Source: Oscillospiraceae bacterium
GTDB lineage: Bacteria; Bacillota; Clostridia; Oscillospirales; Oscillospiraceae
DNA: 64,000 nt
Direction: 5' to 3'
Assembly: GCA_017479425.1 (NCBI GenBank)
Contig: JAFVCD010000044.1
Location: forward strand, 62,001 to 126,000
A program made the position numbers and the translations under genes. Positions 1-8,203 of the stretch are shown in pieces. The notes beneath the pieces were generated by a model that saw only the letters and a list, made by a program, of their open reading frames with translations, searched no databases and was not told the DNA's origin. Position 1 is the first letter of the stretch; each line of letters starts with the position of its first letter.

Positions 1-247
1 CGGCTTCGCCGCCCTCAAAGTCGCCGAGACGAATCTCGGGGCCCTTCGTATCGAGGAGTGCGGCGATGGGCAGACCCATCTCGTTCCGGAGCTTTATGAC
101 CTCGTTGAGGCGCTTTTCGTGGTCGGCATAGGAGCCGTGGGAGAAGTTGAAGCGGGCGACGTTCAGTCCCGCGTTTATCATAGCGCGCAGTACGTTTTCA
201 TCGTCGGTCGCAGGGCCGAGGGTGCAGATTATCTTAGTCTTTCTCAT
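1..247 (-). CDS. pyk: Pyruvate kinase, N-terminal part (runs off the window)
   Basis: The product converts phosphoenolpyruvate and ADP to pyruvate and ATP, the last ATP-forming step of glycolysis. The visible 82 residues begin MRKTKIICTLGPATDDENV and contain the NFSHG segment and the DTKGPEIR block, all typical of the N-terminal barrel of the family. The start is fixed by GGGAGG seven bases upstream of the ATG. The rest of the gene, including most of the active site, lies beyond the left edge. The gene has its own leftward promoter (279-307). Confidence 0.93.
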   Translation of the reverse strand, partial: MRKTKIICTLGPATDDENVLRAMINAGLNVARFNFSHGSYADHEKRLNEVIKLRNEMGLPIAALLDTKGPEIRLGDFEGGEA

Positions 248-278
248 TTTATTACCTCCCGGGGTGGATATTTGTTAA

Positions 279-307
279 ATTTTAACATAATAAGATAGCG
301 TTGACAA
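279..307 (-). promoter_or_regulatory. Promoter for pyruvate kinase
   Basis: On the minus strand TTGTCA (302-307) is 17 bp from TAAAAT (279-284), a good sigma-A match that fires into the kinase gene. Confidence 0.65.
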
Positions 308-460
308 GCTTATTTTGTAACAAATAGCCGAAAATGATATAAAAAGTCCTTAAATAATTCATTTGCTTACGGGGTTATACTATGATATAATAATTGCCAA
401 GCAATTATTACAGACTGTAGACAAAAAGGTAAAGCGTTGGATAAAGGAGGCGGGGTTCTG

Positions 461-488
461 TGAAGGGGCCGGCCGAGAGGCCCCTTCA
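461..488. repeat. Perfect 10-bp inverted repeat inside copy A
   Basis: Arms TGAAGGGGCC (461-470) and GGCCCCTTCA (479-488) flank an 8-base loop. No T-run follows, so it is unlikely to be a terminator. It lies in the segment between the duplicated AT-rich palindromes. Confidence 0.75.
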
Positions 489-513
489 CGTCGCATAACC
501 CGCCCGCAGGCGT

Positions 514-544
514 CATATTTTGCGCTCCGAGAGCGCAAAATATG
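514..544. repeat. Perfect 14-bp inverted repeat inside copy A
   Basis: Arms CATATTTTGCGCTC (514-527) and GAGCGCAAAATATG (531-544) surround a CGA loop. This very stable hairpin has no T-run. With 461-488 it makes up most of the extra segment that is absent from the other three copies of the leader element. Confidence 0.8.
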
Positions 545-695
545 TTCGATGCGGAGACTTTGTCGACGCATTGTAATAATTGCCAAGCAATTATTATGTT
601 CTAATTCAAGTCCTTTTTCTCGCCGCTTAGGCGGCAACCGAAAAAGATGACAAATTTTTGCGTTAAACAAATAAAACCACAAGAGAGGTATAAGC

Positions 696-3551
696 ATGGA
701 AGCAGGAAAAATATACCACGGCTTTGAGCTCCGACGCGTTCGCCGCATAGAGGAGCTTGACGGCGAGCTCTATGAATTTTCTCACGCCGTGACAGGCGCC
801 GAGGTCGCTTGGATAAACCGCAGGGATGAGAATATGTCCTTCGGCATCGCGTTCAAGACTATTCCGGAAAACTCCACCGGCGTTTTCCACATTCTCGAGC
901 ATTCTGTGCTCTGCGGAAGCGAGAAATACCCTATAAAAGACCCGTTTGTAGAGCTTCTCAAGAGCTCCGTAAACACCTTCCTCAACGCGATGACCTACCC
1001 GGATAAGACCGTGTACCCCATCTCGAGCCGCAATAGGAAGGATTTTCTGAACCTCATGGATATCTATCTTGACGCGGTGCTCCACCCCAATATCTATACG
1101 AATCCCTCGATCTTCCGTCAGGAGGGCTGGAGATATGAGATAAACGAGGAGAACGTCGCGGAGTATCAGGGCGTAGTCCTCAACGAGATGAAGGGCGCCT
1201 ACTCCGACCCGGACGAGGTGCTGATGACGAAGCTGCAGTCGCTCATCTTCCCAGACACCACCTATCGCCATGATTCCGGTGGAGAGCCCTCGACCATACC
1301 CGACCTCACCTACGAGCATTTCATTGAAATGCACAAAAAGTATTACCACCCGTCAAACTCCCGCACGATGCTCGTCGGCTCTGTTGATATCGACGCCGCC
1401 CTTGCGAAGCTCGAAGAATTTTTTGCGCCTTATGAGCGCCTCGACGCCGATTTCTCCATTCCGTTCCAGAGGAGCGTCGAGCCGAAAACCGAGAGATTTG
1501 AGTATGAGATCGGCGCGGAGGAGGATCCGAAGGGCCGCGGCATGATCGGTATAGGCTGGCTCCTCGGTACCTTCGAGGAGCAGGAGAAGGTCTACGCGGC
1601 GAATATCCTCGCCGACTATCTCTGCGGCGACAATGACGCGCCGCTCAAAAAGGCGATTCTTGAAAAGGAGCTTGCCGAGGACGTCGATTTCAGCGTAAAC
1701 GACGGCATTCAGGAGCTTGCAGGAGCTCTTATCTTCCGCAATACCGATGAGGACAAGCTCGACGATATAAGAAAAACCGTCCGCGAGGTGCTCGGTGAGA
1801 TAGCGGACAAGGGCGTTGAGGAAAAGCGCATAAGAGCGAGCTACAACCGCTTCGCCTTCAAGCTGAGAGATAAGGATTCCGGCTTCTCGCGCTCGCTCTC
1901 CGAGGGCCTTACGATGCTCGACAGCTGGCTCTACGGCGGCGATCCCGCGCTCTACCTCACCTGCGAAAAGGCGCTGGGCGACATTGAGCGCAATATGGTC
2001 GCGGGCGGATATTTTGAAGAGCTTATAAGGGTTCTTCTCCTCGATAACCGATCCTGCGTGACCGCAGTGCTCGTTCCGAGCACCACTCTCGGAGAGGCAA
2101 AGCTTGCCGACGAAAGGGCGAGAGTCAAGGCAAGGCAGGATAAGTGGAGTGAGGCGGAGCTCGAGGAGAAAAAGGCCGAGCTTTCCGCCGTCAGAGAGTG
2201 GCAGCAGACTCCCGACAGAGAAGAGGACAAGGCGAAGATCCCCGTTCTCGCACTCAGCGATATCGACCCGACCCCGAAGGATATCACGCCGAAGACTGCT
2301 TCCGTGGACGGCGTGACCGTCCTTGAGAGCACAACGGGCAGCAGCCTTGCGAATATGGATCTGTGGTTTGAGTGCTCCGATGTAGGCGCGGACGAGCTCT
2401 GGAAGGTCGCGCTTCTGACTAAGCTCATCTCCAAACTCCAGACGGAGAGCCGCACAAGCGCAGAGCTGCAGTCCGAAACAAAGGAGCGCATCGGCAGACT
2501 TACGTTCGACACCGCGGCATTTAAAACTAAATCCGGCGATGTGCGCGCATTTTTCACCGTTTCGATGGGCGCTCTCGCCGCTGAGGGCGAAAACGCCGCC
2601 GCTCTCATATCCGAGATGCTCACAAAGACGCGCTTTGATGATAAGCAGGCTGTGAAAAACCTGCTTGCACAGAATCTGAACGAGCTGAAAATGGCGCTTA
2701 TCGGAGCGGGACATATGTATGGCATACTCCGCACCGGTGCGTCGATCTCCGGAGCGGGCATGGCGAAGGAGCAGCTCGGCGGCTCGAGCTTCATTGAAAA
2801 GCTCAGAAAGCTCACGGAGAACACGCCGGATACCCTCGGCGACGAGCTCGGAGCGATGGCTGAAAAGCTCTTCTGCCGCGCAAGACTGACTGTCGGCGCC
2901 TCAGAGGAGGCAAAGAGAGCCGCGAAAAAGCTTATCGACGCGCTTCCTGAGGGTGAAAAGAGCGACAAGAGCGATTATGAGCCCGCAAAGACTGCGCCCA
3001 CCGGAATCGCTATCCCCGCACCCGTCGCATACGCCGTAAAGGGCGCGCTTTTTGACGGAGAATTTTCCGGCGCGAGCTATGTTTTGCAGAATATCCTCAC
3101 GTTCTCCTACCTCTGGAACGAGGTGAGAGTTCTCGGCGGAGCATACGGCACCGGCTTCCGTCAGACCCCGGAGGGCGAGAGCTACTATTACAGCTACCGC
3201 GACCCGAAGCCGGCAAGAAGCCTCGGAGTTTATGACAAGGCGGCGGACTTCGTGCGCGAATTCCTCGCCTCTGACCCCGATCTCACCGCGCCCATCCTCG
3301 CCGCGACGAAGGCCTTTGACCCGCTTCTCAACGTCCGCACGCAGATGTATATCGCGGAGCAGCGCTATCTGAACGGCACGACCTACGAGGATCTCGCCCG
3401 CATCGCAAAGGAGGTCGTTTCCGCCTCGAAGGCAGACCTTCTCGCGCTCTGCGAAACGCTCGATAAGTGCGCCGGCGAGCAGAATATCACAGTCATCGCC
3501 GGAAAGCATATGCTCGATACCTGCGATGGGCTTGAAGTAACGGAAATCTGA
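696..3551 (+). CDS. M16C insulinase-family zinc metallopeptidase (PreP/Cym1-like)
   Basis: The 951-residue protein is a likely cytosolic peptidase that degrades oligopeptides inside a closed two-halved chamber. The inverted zinc motif HILEH sits at residues 65-69, followed by the conserved SVLCGSEKYP stretch. A second conserved segment, VVLNEMKGAYSD near residue 165, should supply the distal glutamate ligand. Length and the four-domain layout match the M16C presequence-protease group. The start has AGAGAGG just upstream. Its neighbour to the left is leader-element copy A, and a strong terminator follows the stop. There is no signal peptide. Confidence 0.9.
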   Translation: MEAGKIYHGFELRRVRRIEELDGELYEFSHAVTGAEVAWINRRDENMSFGIAFKTIPENSTGVFHILEHSVLCGSEKYPIKDPFVELLKSSVNTFLNAMTYPDKTVYPISSRNRKDFLNLMDIYLDAVLHPNIYTNPSIFRQEGWRYEINEENVAEYQGVVLNEMKGAYSDPDEVLMTKLQSLIFPDTTYRHDSGGEPSTIPDLTYEHFIEMHKKYYHPSNSRTMLVGSVDIDAALAKLEEFFAPYERLDADFSIPFQRSVEPKTERFEYEIGAEEDPKGRGMIGIGWLLGTFEEQEKVYAANILADYLCGDNDAPLKKAILEKELAEDVDFSVNDGIQELAGALIFRNTDEDKLDDIRKTVREVLGEIADKGVEEKRIRASYNRFAFKLRDKDSGFSRSLSEGLTMLDSWLYGGDPALYLTCEKALGDIERNMVAGGYFEELIRVLLLDNRSCVTAVLVPSTTLGEAKLADERARVKARQDKWSEAELEEKKAELSAVREWQQTPDREEDKAKIPVLALSDIDPTPKDITPKTASVDGVTVLESTTGSSLANMDLWFECSDVGADELWKVALLTKLISKLQTESRTSAELQSETKERIGRLTFDTAAFKTKSGDVRAFFTVSMGALAAEGENAAALISEMLTKTRFDDKQAVKNLLAQNLNELKMALIGAGHMYGILRTGASISGAGMAKEQLGGSSFIEKLRKLTENTPDTLGDELGAMAEKLFCRARLTVGASEEAKRAAKKLIDALPEGEKSDKSDYEPAKTAPTGIAIPAPVAYAVKGALFDGEFSGASYVLQNILTFSYLWNEVRVLGGAYGTGFRQTPEGESYYYSYRDPKPARSLGVYDKAADFVREFLASDPDLTAPILAATKAFDPLLNVRTQMYIAEQRYLNGTTYEDLARIAKEVVSASKADLLALCETLDKCAGEQNITVIAGKHMLDTCDGLEVTEI

Positions 3552-3568
3552 CCCATAAATAAAAAGCT

Positions 3569-3603
3569 AAAGGCAAAGCCGATGATCGGCTTTGCCTTTT
3601 TTA
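3569..3603 (+). terminator. Bidirectional terminator after the M16 peptidase gene
   Basis: A GC-rich stem built from GGCAAAGCC and GGCTTTGCC is followed by a T-run on the plus strand and preceded by A-rich sequence, so it can also stop the converging leftward operon that ends at 3601. Confidence 0.85.
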
Positions 3604-4296
3604 TTTACACGCACTTATAAAAGCGGCGAATATTTTGCGGCTGTCCTCCGATACGTCGAAGGAGCGCTCCGGGTGCCACTGAACGCCCCACACAAAGCTC
3701 TTTTCCGGCATATAGACCGCCTCAACAAGCCCGTCCTCGCTTACAGCCATCGGCATGAGAGCGGGGGCGAGAGCCTTTATCGCCTGGTGGTGCAGGCTGT
3801 TTACGAGTATCTCGCGCTCACCTATTAGGGAGGCGAGGGGAGTAGAGGGCAGGACGGCGTTTCTGTGGGCGTAGTGCTCGCCGGACTGGTTGTGATCGAC
3901 GCCACAATCACGCATCGAGGGCAGATCCTGCCAGAGCGTACCGCCGAGGGCGACGTTCAGAAGCTGCTCGCCGCGGCAGATACATAGGATAGGCTTGCCG
4001 GATTCCAGCGCCATCGGCATAAGCTTAAGCTCCATCCCGTCACGCTCAGGCGAAACCTTAACTGTGGGATCCGGTGCTTCGCCGTATTTTTCAGGCGCAA
4101 CATCCGGCCCGCCGGAAAACAGAACGCCGTCTACGGCGCTGAGAAGATCACACAGTCGATCATCGTTATCTGTGAGCGGAAACACAAGGGGAATTCCGCC
4201 GGAGCGAAAAACTGCGTTTGTGTAGTTATCGCTCATCCATTCTTTGCCTGTTTCAATATCTTTAAGGGGCAAAATACCAATAACGGGCTTTTTCAT
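3601..4296 (-). CDS. Gamma-glutamyl-gamma-aminobutyrate hydrolase-family (peptidase C26) protein
   Basis: This 231-residue protein is a class I glutamine-amidotransferase-like hydrolase of the PuuD group, which cleaves gamma-glutamyl amides. The nucleophile motif CICRGEQLLN places Cys107 at the elbow, and QWHPE near residue 207 supplies the catalytic His and Glu. It is the last gene of the Trp T-box operon, 20 bases after the ABC ATPase gene, so it is probably induced when charged tRNA-Trp falls. The substrate is unknown. A gamma-glutamylated amine or peptide linked to tryptophan scavenging is inference. The ribosome site (AGGAG) sits rather far from the ATG. Confidence 0.85.
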   Translation of the reverse strand: MKKPVIGILPLKDIETGKEWMSDNYTNAVFRSGGIPLVFPLTDNDDRLCDLLSAVDGVLFSGGPDVAPEKYGEAPDPTVKVSPERDGMELKLMPMALESGKPILCICRGEQLLNVALGGTLWQDLPSMRDCGVDHNQSGEHYAHRNAVLPSTPLASLIGEREILVNSLHHQAIKALAPALMPMAVSEDGLVEAVYMPEKSFVWGVQWHPERSFDVSEDSRKIFAAFISACK

Positions 4297-4316
4297 AAAA
4301 ATTAAAGAACTCCTGA

Positions 4317-5102
4317 CTAATTCAAAATCATTCTGTCGTTGTCGAGGCTCTTTCCGACCTTCTCGCGGAACAGCTCAAGGAGATCGCCGACCTCAAGCCT
4401 TGCGCGCGCCTCACCCTCGGTGTCGAAGATTATTTTACCTGCGCTCATCATGAGTGTGCGGTTGCCGAGTTCGAGCGCACTTTGCATATTGTGAGTTATC
4501 ATAAGGCAGGTGAGTCCGTTTTCCTCAACGGTGGAGCGCGTGATCTCAAGCACCTTTTCCGCAGTCGCGGGGTCAAGCGCGGCGGTGTGCTCGTCAAGAA
4601 GCAGAAGCTTCGGCGGGTTTATCGTCGCCATCATCAGCGTGAGCGCCTGGCGCTGACCGCCGGAGAGCAGCCCGACCGGGTGCTGAAGTCTGTCCTCAAG
4701 TCCCATGCCGAGAACGCTGAGCTTTTCGCGGAAGAAATCCCTGTCGCGCTTTGTGAGCGTCGAAAACCACCCGCCGCGGCCAGCGGCGAGGGTGAGATTT
4801 TCCTCAATCGTCATATTCGGCGCCGTGCCGAGGCGCGGATCCTGAAAAAGCCTGCCGATATCGCGCGAGCGCAGGTGCTCGGGCTTGAGAGTAATATCCT
4901 CGCCGTCGAGAATGATAGCGCCGGAGTCTGTGAAAAACGAGCCGCCGATCGCGCCGAAGAGCGTGCTTTTGCCAGCGCCGTTAGCGCCGATTATCGAGAT
5001 GAAGTCGCCCTTTTTCACGTCGAGCGAAACGCTGTCGAGGGCTGTGCGCTCATTGACGGTGCCGGGGTTGAAGGTCTTGACAAGGCTAGTGAGCTTAAGC
5101 AT
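4317..5102 (-). CDS. ABC transporter ATP-binding protein, TrpXYZ-like system 1
   Basis: The 261-residue ATPase powers the importer formed with the next two upstream genes. Walker A is GANGAGKST (39-47), the signature is LLSGGQRQ, and Walker B runs into LLLLDEHTAALD. The first MLKL is chosen as the start because GAGG lies eight bases upstream and because this gives the same 8-base overlap with the permease as in the paralogous operon at 28-31 kb. A GTG nine bases earlier is less likely. The family (partners of PF04392 binding proteins) is known for tryptophan or related uptake in Firmicutes, and the T-box in front supports tryptophan. Confidence 0.88.
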   Translation of the reverse strand: MLKLTSLVKTFNPGTVNERTALDSVSLDVKKGDFISIIGANGAGKSTLFGAIGGSFFTDSGAIILDGEDITLKPEHLRSRDIGRLFQDPRLGTAPNMTIEENLTLAAGRGGWFSTLTKRDRDFFREKLSVLGMGLEDRLQHPVGLLSGGQRQALTLMMATINPPKLLLLDEHTAALDPATAEKVLEITRSTVEENGLTCLMITHNMQSALELGNRTLMMSAGKIIFDTEGEARARLEVGDLLELFREKVGKSLDNDRMILN

Positions 5103-6021
5103 TTTTGCCACCTCGCTTGTGCACGAATCTGCGCTTGAAGTCGGGCAGGCGCTGCCTGAGATACGGCGCGGAGATGGCGATGATGACGATCACGGAGCTC
5201 ACGAGCTTCAGCATGAAAGCCGGCATATTGAAGCGCAGGGCAACTGCGTAGACAAGGCGGAAGATTATCGCGCCGAGAACGGCGCCGAGGGCGCGGCGCG
5301 TGACCTTGCCCTTAAAGGCGAAAATTCCGCCGATAAGCAGGCTTGCGAGCGCGATCGTCACCATGCCGGATCCGATATCCGCCGTAACCGACTTCTGACT
5401 CTGCGCTAAAAGCGCGCCGGAGAGAGCGGTGAAGGAGTTTGAGATGCACAGCCCGACGATAGTCGTAAACGCGGGATTTATGGAGCTTGAGCGCACCATA
5501 TCGGGGTTATCGCCGGTGGCGCGGATCGCAAGCCCGAGGCGCGTTCTGAGAAAGAAAGCGAGAAACGCTATGACGAGCGCGACAAAAATCGCGGCAACGA
5601 CTGTCTTATAATATGGCGCAAGCGGCGTTCTGTCTAAGAGAGCGCGCATAATTGTAAAAATAGTCTCGGTCTTGTTCATGTTGAGGAGGCTCGCACCGCC
5701 CATTATGCCGATGATCACCGAGTAAAGGCCGGTGTTCACGATTATTCCGGCAAGCAGGCTGTTTATGCCCATCTTCGTCTGCAAAAAGGCAACGACGAAG
5801 CCGGAGAGAACGCCCGCCGCCATCGCGGCGAAGATCGAGAGAAACGGATGCCCGCTTATCGCGACCACCGCGCCGACCGTCGCGCCGAGGGCAAAGCACC
5901 CGTCGGTCGAGAGATCGCACACGCCGAGCATCGAATAGCTCAGAAAGAGAGCCAGCACTGTGAGCGAACTTATAAGCCCGAGCTCAAGCGCCGTCTGAGC
6001 TATTGAAAGGACTGGATTCAT
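5095..6021 (-). CDS. ABC transporter permease, TrpXYZ-like system 1
   Basis: The 308-residue integral membrane protein has about eight to nine hydrophobic segments and belongs to the BPD_transp_2 (LivH/RbsC-like) permeases. Segments such as MLGVCDLSTDGCFALGATVG match the conserved second helix of this group. It overlaps the ATPase gene by eight bases and follows the binding-protein gene by 15 bases, so the three are made as one transcript. The basic C-terminus (RRFVHKRGGKNA) should face the cytoplasm. Confidence 0.87.
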   Translation of the reverse strand: MNPVLSIAQTALELGLISSLTVLALFLSYSMLGVCDLSTDGCFALGATVGAVVAISGHPFLSIFAAMAAGVLSGFVVAFLQTKMGINSLLAGIIVNTGLYSVIIGIMGGASLLNMNKTETIFTIMRALLDRTPLAPYYKTVVAAIFVALVIAFLAFFLRTRLGLAIRATGDNPDMVRSSSINPAFTTIVGLCISNSFTALSGALLAQSQKSVTADIGSGMVTIALASLLIGGIFAFKGKVTRRALGAVLGAIIFRLVYAVALRFNMPAFMLKLVSSVIVIIAISAPYLRQRLPDFKRRFVHKRGGKNA

Positions 6022-6036
6022 AGATCTGGCTCCTTT

Positions 6037-7065
6037 TTAGCCGAGGTCACCGAAGCTCTCGGCGGTGGTGATGGACTGCACCTTTGTGCAGAAGGGCTGA
6101 AGCTGAGCCTTGACGGTTTCATAGTCGAGGCCGAGCAGAGCTGTGGTCTCGGTGTTCACTGTTGCGGTGCCGTTATCGAAGGTCATTACTGCGGTGTCGG
6201 CGGGAGAGGCGCCGTCAATGAGTATCTTCGCCGCCATGTTCGCCGTTTCAACGCCGAGATTTGCGTAGTCAACGCCGTAGCCGAGGAATGCGCCGTTCAG
6301 CGCAAAGGAATCAGCGCCGGTGTAGTGCGGAATGCCTGCGGCGGCGAGCTTTTCGTAGATCGCAAGCTCGCTTTTCATAATGGTGTTGTCGGTCGGGGTG
6401 AAGATCGCGTCCACGCCGTCTGCGATGAGAGCATCTGCGGCGAGCATTACCTCCTCGACATTGGTGCCGGTGCGCTCGACGTAGGAGATGCCCTTTGCGT
6501 CAAGATACTGCTTCGCGGCGGCAATCGGAGTCGCGGAGGCGTCCTCGCCTATATTATAAAGGAGACCGATCTTGTCTGCGCCCGCGTCCACGGCGAAGAT
6601 GAGGTTCATGACCGCGTTTGTGTCGAGGTAGTCCGAGGTGCCGGTCACGTTGTGGCCGGGCTTTTCAAGCGAGTCGACAAGTCCGCAGGCGAGGGGATCG
6701 GAAACAGCGGCGAATACAACGGGAATACCGCTGTCCTCGGTCGCCGCCTGCATCGCCATAGCGACCGGGGTCGCAACGCCGATCATGAGGTCTACGTTCG
6801 AGGCGGTGAAGTCCGCGATGATCTGGTTGAGAACGTTCGCGTCCATGTTGCAGTTATCGACCTTGACGTTGATGGTAACGCCCTTTTCCTTTGCGATCTC
6901 GCTAAGGCGGGCTTCGACGTTCTCGATGATCTGATTGAGCGAGGCGTCGTCAACGAAGTTGCAGATTCCGACGGAGTAGGTCTTTGCGCCGCTGTCGGAT
7001 GCCGAGCAGGCGGCGAGCGAAAGTACGAGCGCGAGCATAAGGACGAGCGAGACGAGCTTTTTCAT
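6037..7065 (-). CDS. trpX: TrpX-like ABC substrate-binding lipoprotein (PF04392 family), system 1
   Basis: The 342-residue precursor starts MKKLVSLVLMLALVLSLAAC, a lipoprotein signal with the lipobox cysteine at residue 20. The mature part is a two-lobed binding protein of the ABC_sub_bind family that would deliver tryptophan or an analogue to the permease outside the membrane. The frame is open further upstream, but that region is the T-box RNA. AGGAG before the ATG at 7065 fixes the true start. It is the first gene of the four-gene operon. The Trp UGG specifier in the leader is the main reason for naming tryptophan as ligand. Confidence 0.85.
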   Translation of the reverse strand: MKKLVSLVLMLALVLSLAACSASDSGAKTYSVGICNFVDDASLNQIIENVEARLSEIAKEKGVTINVKVDNCNMDANVLNQIIADFTASNVDLMIGVATPVAMAMQAATEDSGIPVVFAAVSDPLACGLVDSLEKPGHNVTGTSDYLDTNAVMNLIFAVDAGADKIGLLYNIGEDASATPIAAAKQYLDAKGISYVERTGTNVEEVMLAADALIADGVDAIFTPTDNTIMKSELAIYEKLAAAGIPHYTGADSFALNGAFLGYGVDYANLGVETANMAAKILIDGASPADTAVMTFDNGTATVNTETTALLGLDYETVKAQLQPFCTKVQSITTAESFGDLG

Positions 7066-7087
7066 AACGATTCTCCTTTTCTCGGGA

Positions 7088-7358
7088 CAAAAAATAAATC
7101 CTGTCCCTGCAATAATATGCTGGGACAGGATGAAAAATCCTGCGGTGCCACCCGGCTTGACGCTCTCGCGCCCACTTTTCGCGTCAGAAAACGCAGACTT
7201 TTTATAACGGGGAGCCATACCTCGGCGCACCTAATAGGCATAAGCCGTTCAGATTGCCCTCGGAAGTCCATTCGGCGCAGTATTATCTGCCGCACTCTCA
7301 CCGCCAGCGGCTCGCTCAGAGATAAGGGAAGGCGCTTACTACTCTTCCTCATCGGTTT
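7088..7358 (-). promoter_or_regulatory. T-box riboswitch, Trp specifier (UGG)
   Basis: Read leftward, the leader shows the hallmarks of a T-box. A long stem I carries the specifier context GAA-UGG-AC, with UGG at 7270-7268. The conserved T-box GGGTGGCACCGC lies at about 7153-7142. Last comes an intrinsic terminator with 10-bp arms (7131-7122 and 7107-7098) and a T-run at 7097-7088. The UGGC bulge would pair with an NCCA end having G73, as in Bacillus tRNA-Trp. Uncharged tRNA-Trp should stabilise the antiterminator and switch on the transporter operon. Confidence 0.92.
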
Positions 7359-7364
7359 GACGTA

Positions 7365-7393
7365 AGTTTAGCACCCGTAAGCCCCTTTGTCAA
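7365..7393 (-). promoter_or_regulatory. Promoter of the T-box operon
   Basis: Minus-strand TTGACA (7388-7393) is exactly 17 bp from TAAACT (7365-7370), giving a transcript start near 7358 just before the T-box stem I. Confidence 0.75.
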
Positions 7394-7440
7394 GGGAAAG
7401 TTTAATTATTTAAAGCGAGAAACTGTAATTTCTTTAATTA

Positions 7441-7473
7441 CTTTAAACTACATTTAAGGTTCGCGGCTATAAT
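7441..7473 (+). promoter_or_regulatory. Promoter with 11-bp direct repeat, VTC operon
   Basis: TATAAT lies at 7468-7473 with no good -35 box. In its place is a 25-bp block (7441-7465) with TTTAAAC and ATTTAAG half-sites 11 bp apart, followed by TTCGCG. The same block (21 of 25 identical) precedes the second carbohydrate-binding gene at 26870-26894. The arrangement suggests an activator of the OmpR/PhoB type, which is inference. Confidence 0.65.
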
Positions 7474-7509
7474 AGAGGCATAGTTCGAAACGGAAAGGAA
7501 GTGAGCGAG

Positions 7510-8181
7510 ATGAAATTCCGCCATGAATGGAAGCATGAGCTGAATTACGCCGATATGCTGATCCTCAGAAGCCGGCTTGACGCCGTTATGGAGCGCGACA
7601 AGCACGCGAAGGGCGGCAAGTACGAGATACGCAGCCTCTACTTCGATAACATATACGATAAGGCGCTTCGTGAAAAGGTAGACGGAGTTAATAAGCGCGA
7701 AAAGTTCAGAATTCGATATTATAACGGCGATAAGAGCTTCATTTCCCTCGAAAAGAAGTCAAAAATCAACGGGCTGACCTCTAAGGAGCAGGCGCGCCTC
7801 ACCGAGGAGGAGGCGCAGAAAATCGTGGACGGCGATCTCGATTGGATGATGGATTCCGGTAGAGAGCTTGTGCAGGAGCTATACGCAAAGATGCGCTTTG
7901 AGGGACTACAACCCAAGACGATTGTCGATTACACCCGCGACCCGTTCATCTACGCGCCCGGAAACGTGCGCGTCACGCTCGATTACAACATTCGGAGCGG
8001 GCTATCGAACACCGACTTTCTCGATTGGGACTGCCCGACAGTTCGTGTCGGCGACCAGTTCTGCATCTTAGAGGTCAAGTGGGATGAATACCTGCCGGAC
8101 GTCATAAGAAGCGCAGTCCAGCTTCCCGGCAGAAGGGTAACGAGCTTTTCAAAGTATGAAATATGCCGTATTTACGGCTGA
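7510..8181 (+). CDS. VTC-domain (polyphosphate polymerase-like) protein
   Basis: The 223-residue protein matches the VTC superfamily, whose eukaryotic members make polyphosphate from ATP inside a basic tunnel. Visible hallmarks are the N-terminal RHEWKHE, RSLYFDN, KFRIRYYNGD, LEKKSKINGLTSKEQ, the DYTRDPFIY strand and the late EVKWDEYLPD. There is no SPX domain and no membrane segment. An in-frame GTG at 7501 is only two bases from the AAAGGA site, so the ATG at 7510 is preferred. It is the first gene of an operon with a DUF4956 membrane protein and a surface carbohydrate-binding protein, a grouping common in Clostridia. Its product in bacteria is not established here. Confidence 0.85.
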   Translation: MKFRHEWKHELNYADMLILRSRLDAVMERDKHAKGGKYEIRSLYFDNIYDKALREKVDGVNKREKFRIRYYNGDKSFISLEKKSKINGLTSKEQARLTEEEAQKIVDGDLDWMMDSGRELVQELYAKMRFEGLQPKTIVDYTRDPFIYAPGNVRVTLDYNIRSGLSNTDFLDWDCPTVRVGDQFCILEVKWDEYLPDVIRSAVQLPGRRVTSFSKYEICRIYG

Positions 8182-8203
8182 ATAGAGAAAAAGGAGAATA
8201 AAT

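Larger units (their letters stand above)
363..660 (+). repeat. Dispersed leader element, copy A (with nested palindrome insert)
   Basis: This is the first of four related intergenic elements. TTGCTT (363-368) is 17 bp from TATAAT (386-391). The -10 box opens a perfect palindrome, 10-bp arms with a CAA centre (388-410). The same palindrome recurs exactly at 574-596. After the second copy comes the element's conserved 34-nt stem-loop (613-646): a 7-bp stem CTTTTTC/GAAAAAG, an internal loop (TC opposite AACC), a 5-bp stem GCCGC/GCGGC and tetraloop TTAG. The 163 bases between the two palindromes hold two further hairpins, listed separately. The element ends about 40 bases before the M16 peptidase start. 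No protein-coding gene is supported in 248-695. Confidence 0.8.

Noticed and set aside
613..646. Intrinsic terminators made by the conserved stem-loop of the leader elements
   Set aside because: In all four copies the hairpin is followed by GATGACA or GATAACA, not a T-run, and a gene follows in the same direction.
363..650. 95-codon and 122-codon frames in the first intergenic region
   Set aside because: They run through the palindromes of leader copy A and its insert, lack ribosome sites and show no protein-like features.
7066..7230. Longer N-terminus for the TrpX-like lipoprotein
   Set aside because: That stretch is the T-box terminator and antiterminator. The lipoprotein signal begins at 7065 with a proper ribosome site.
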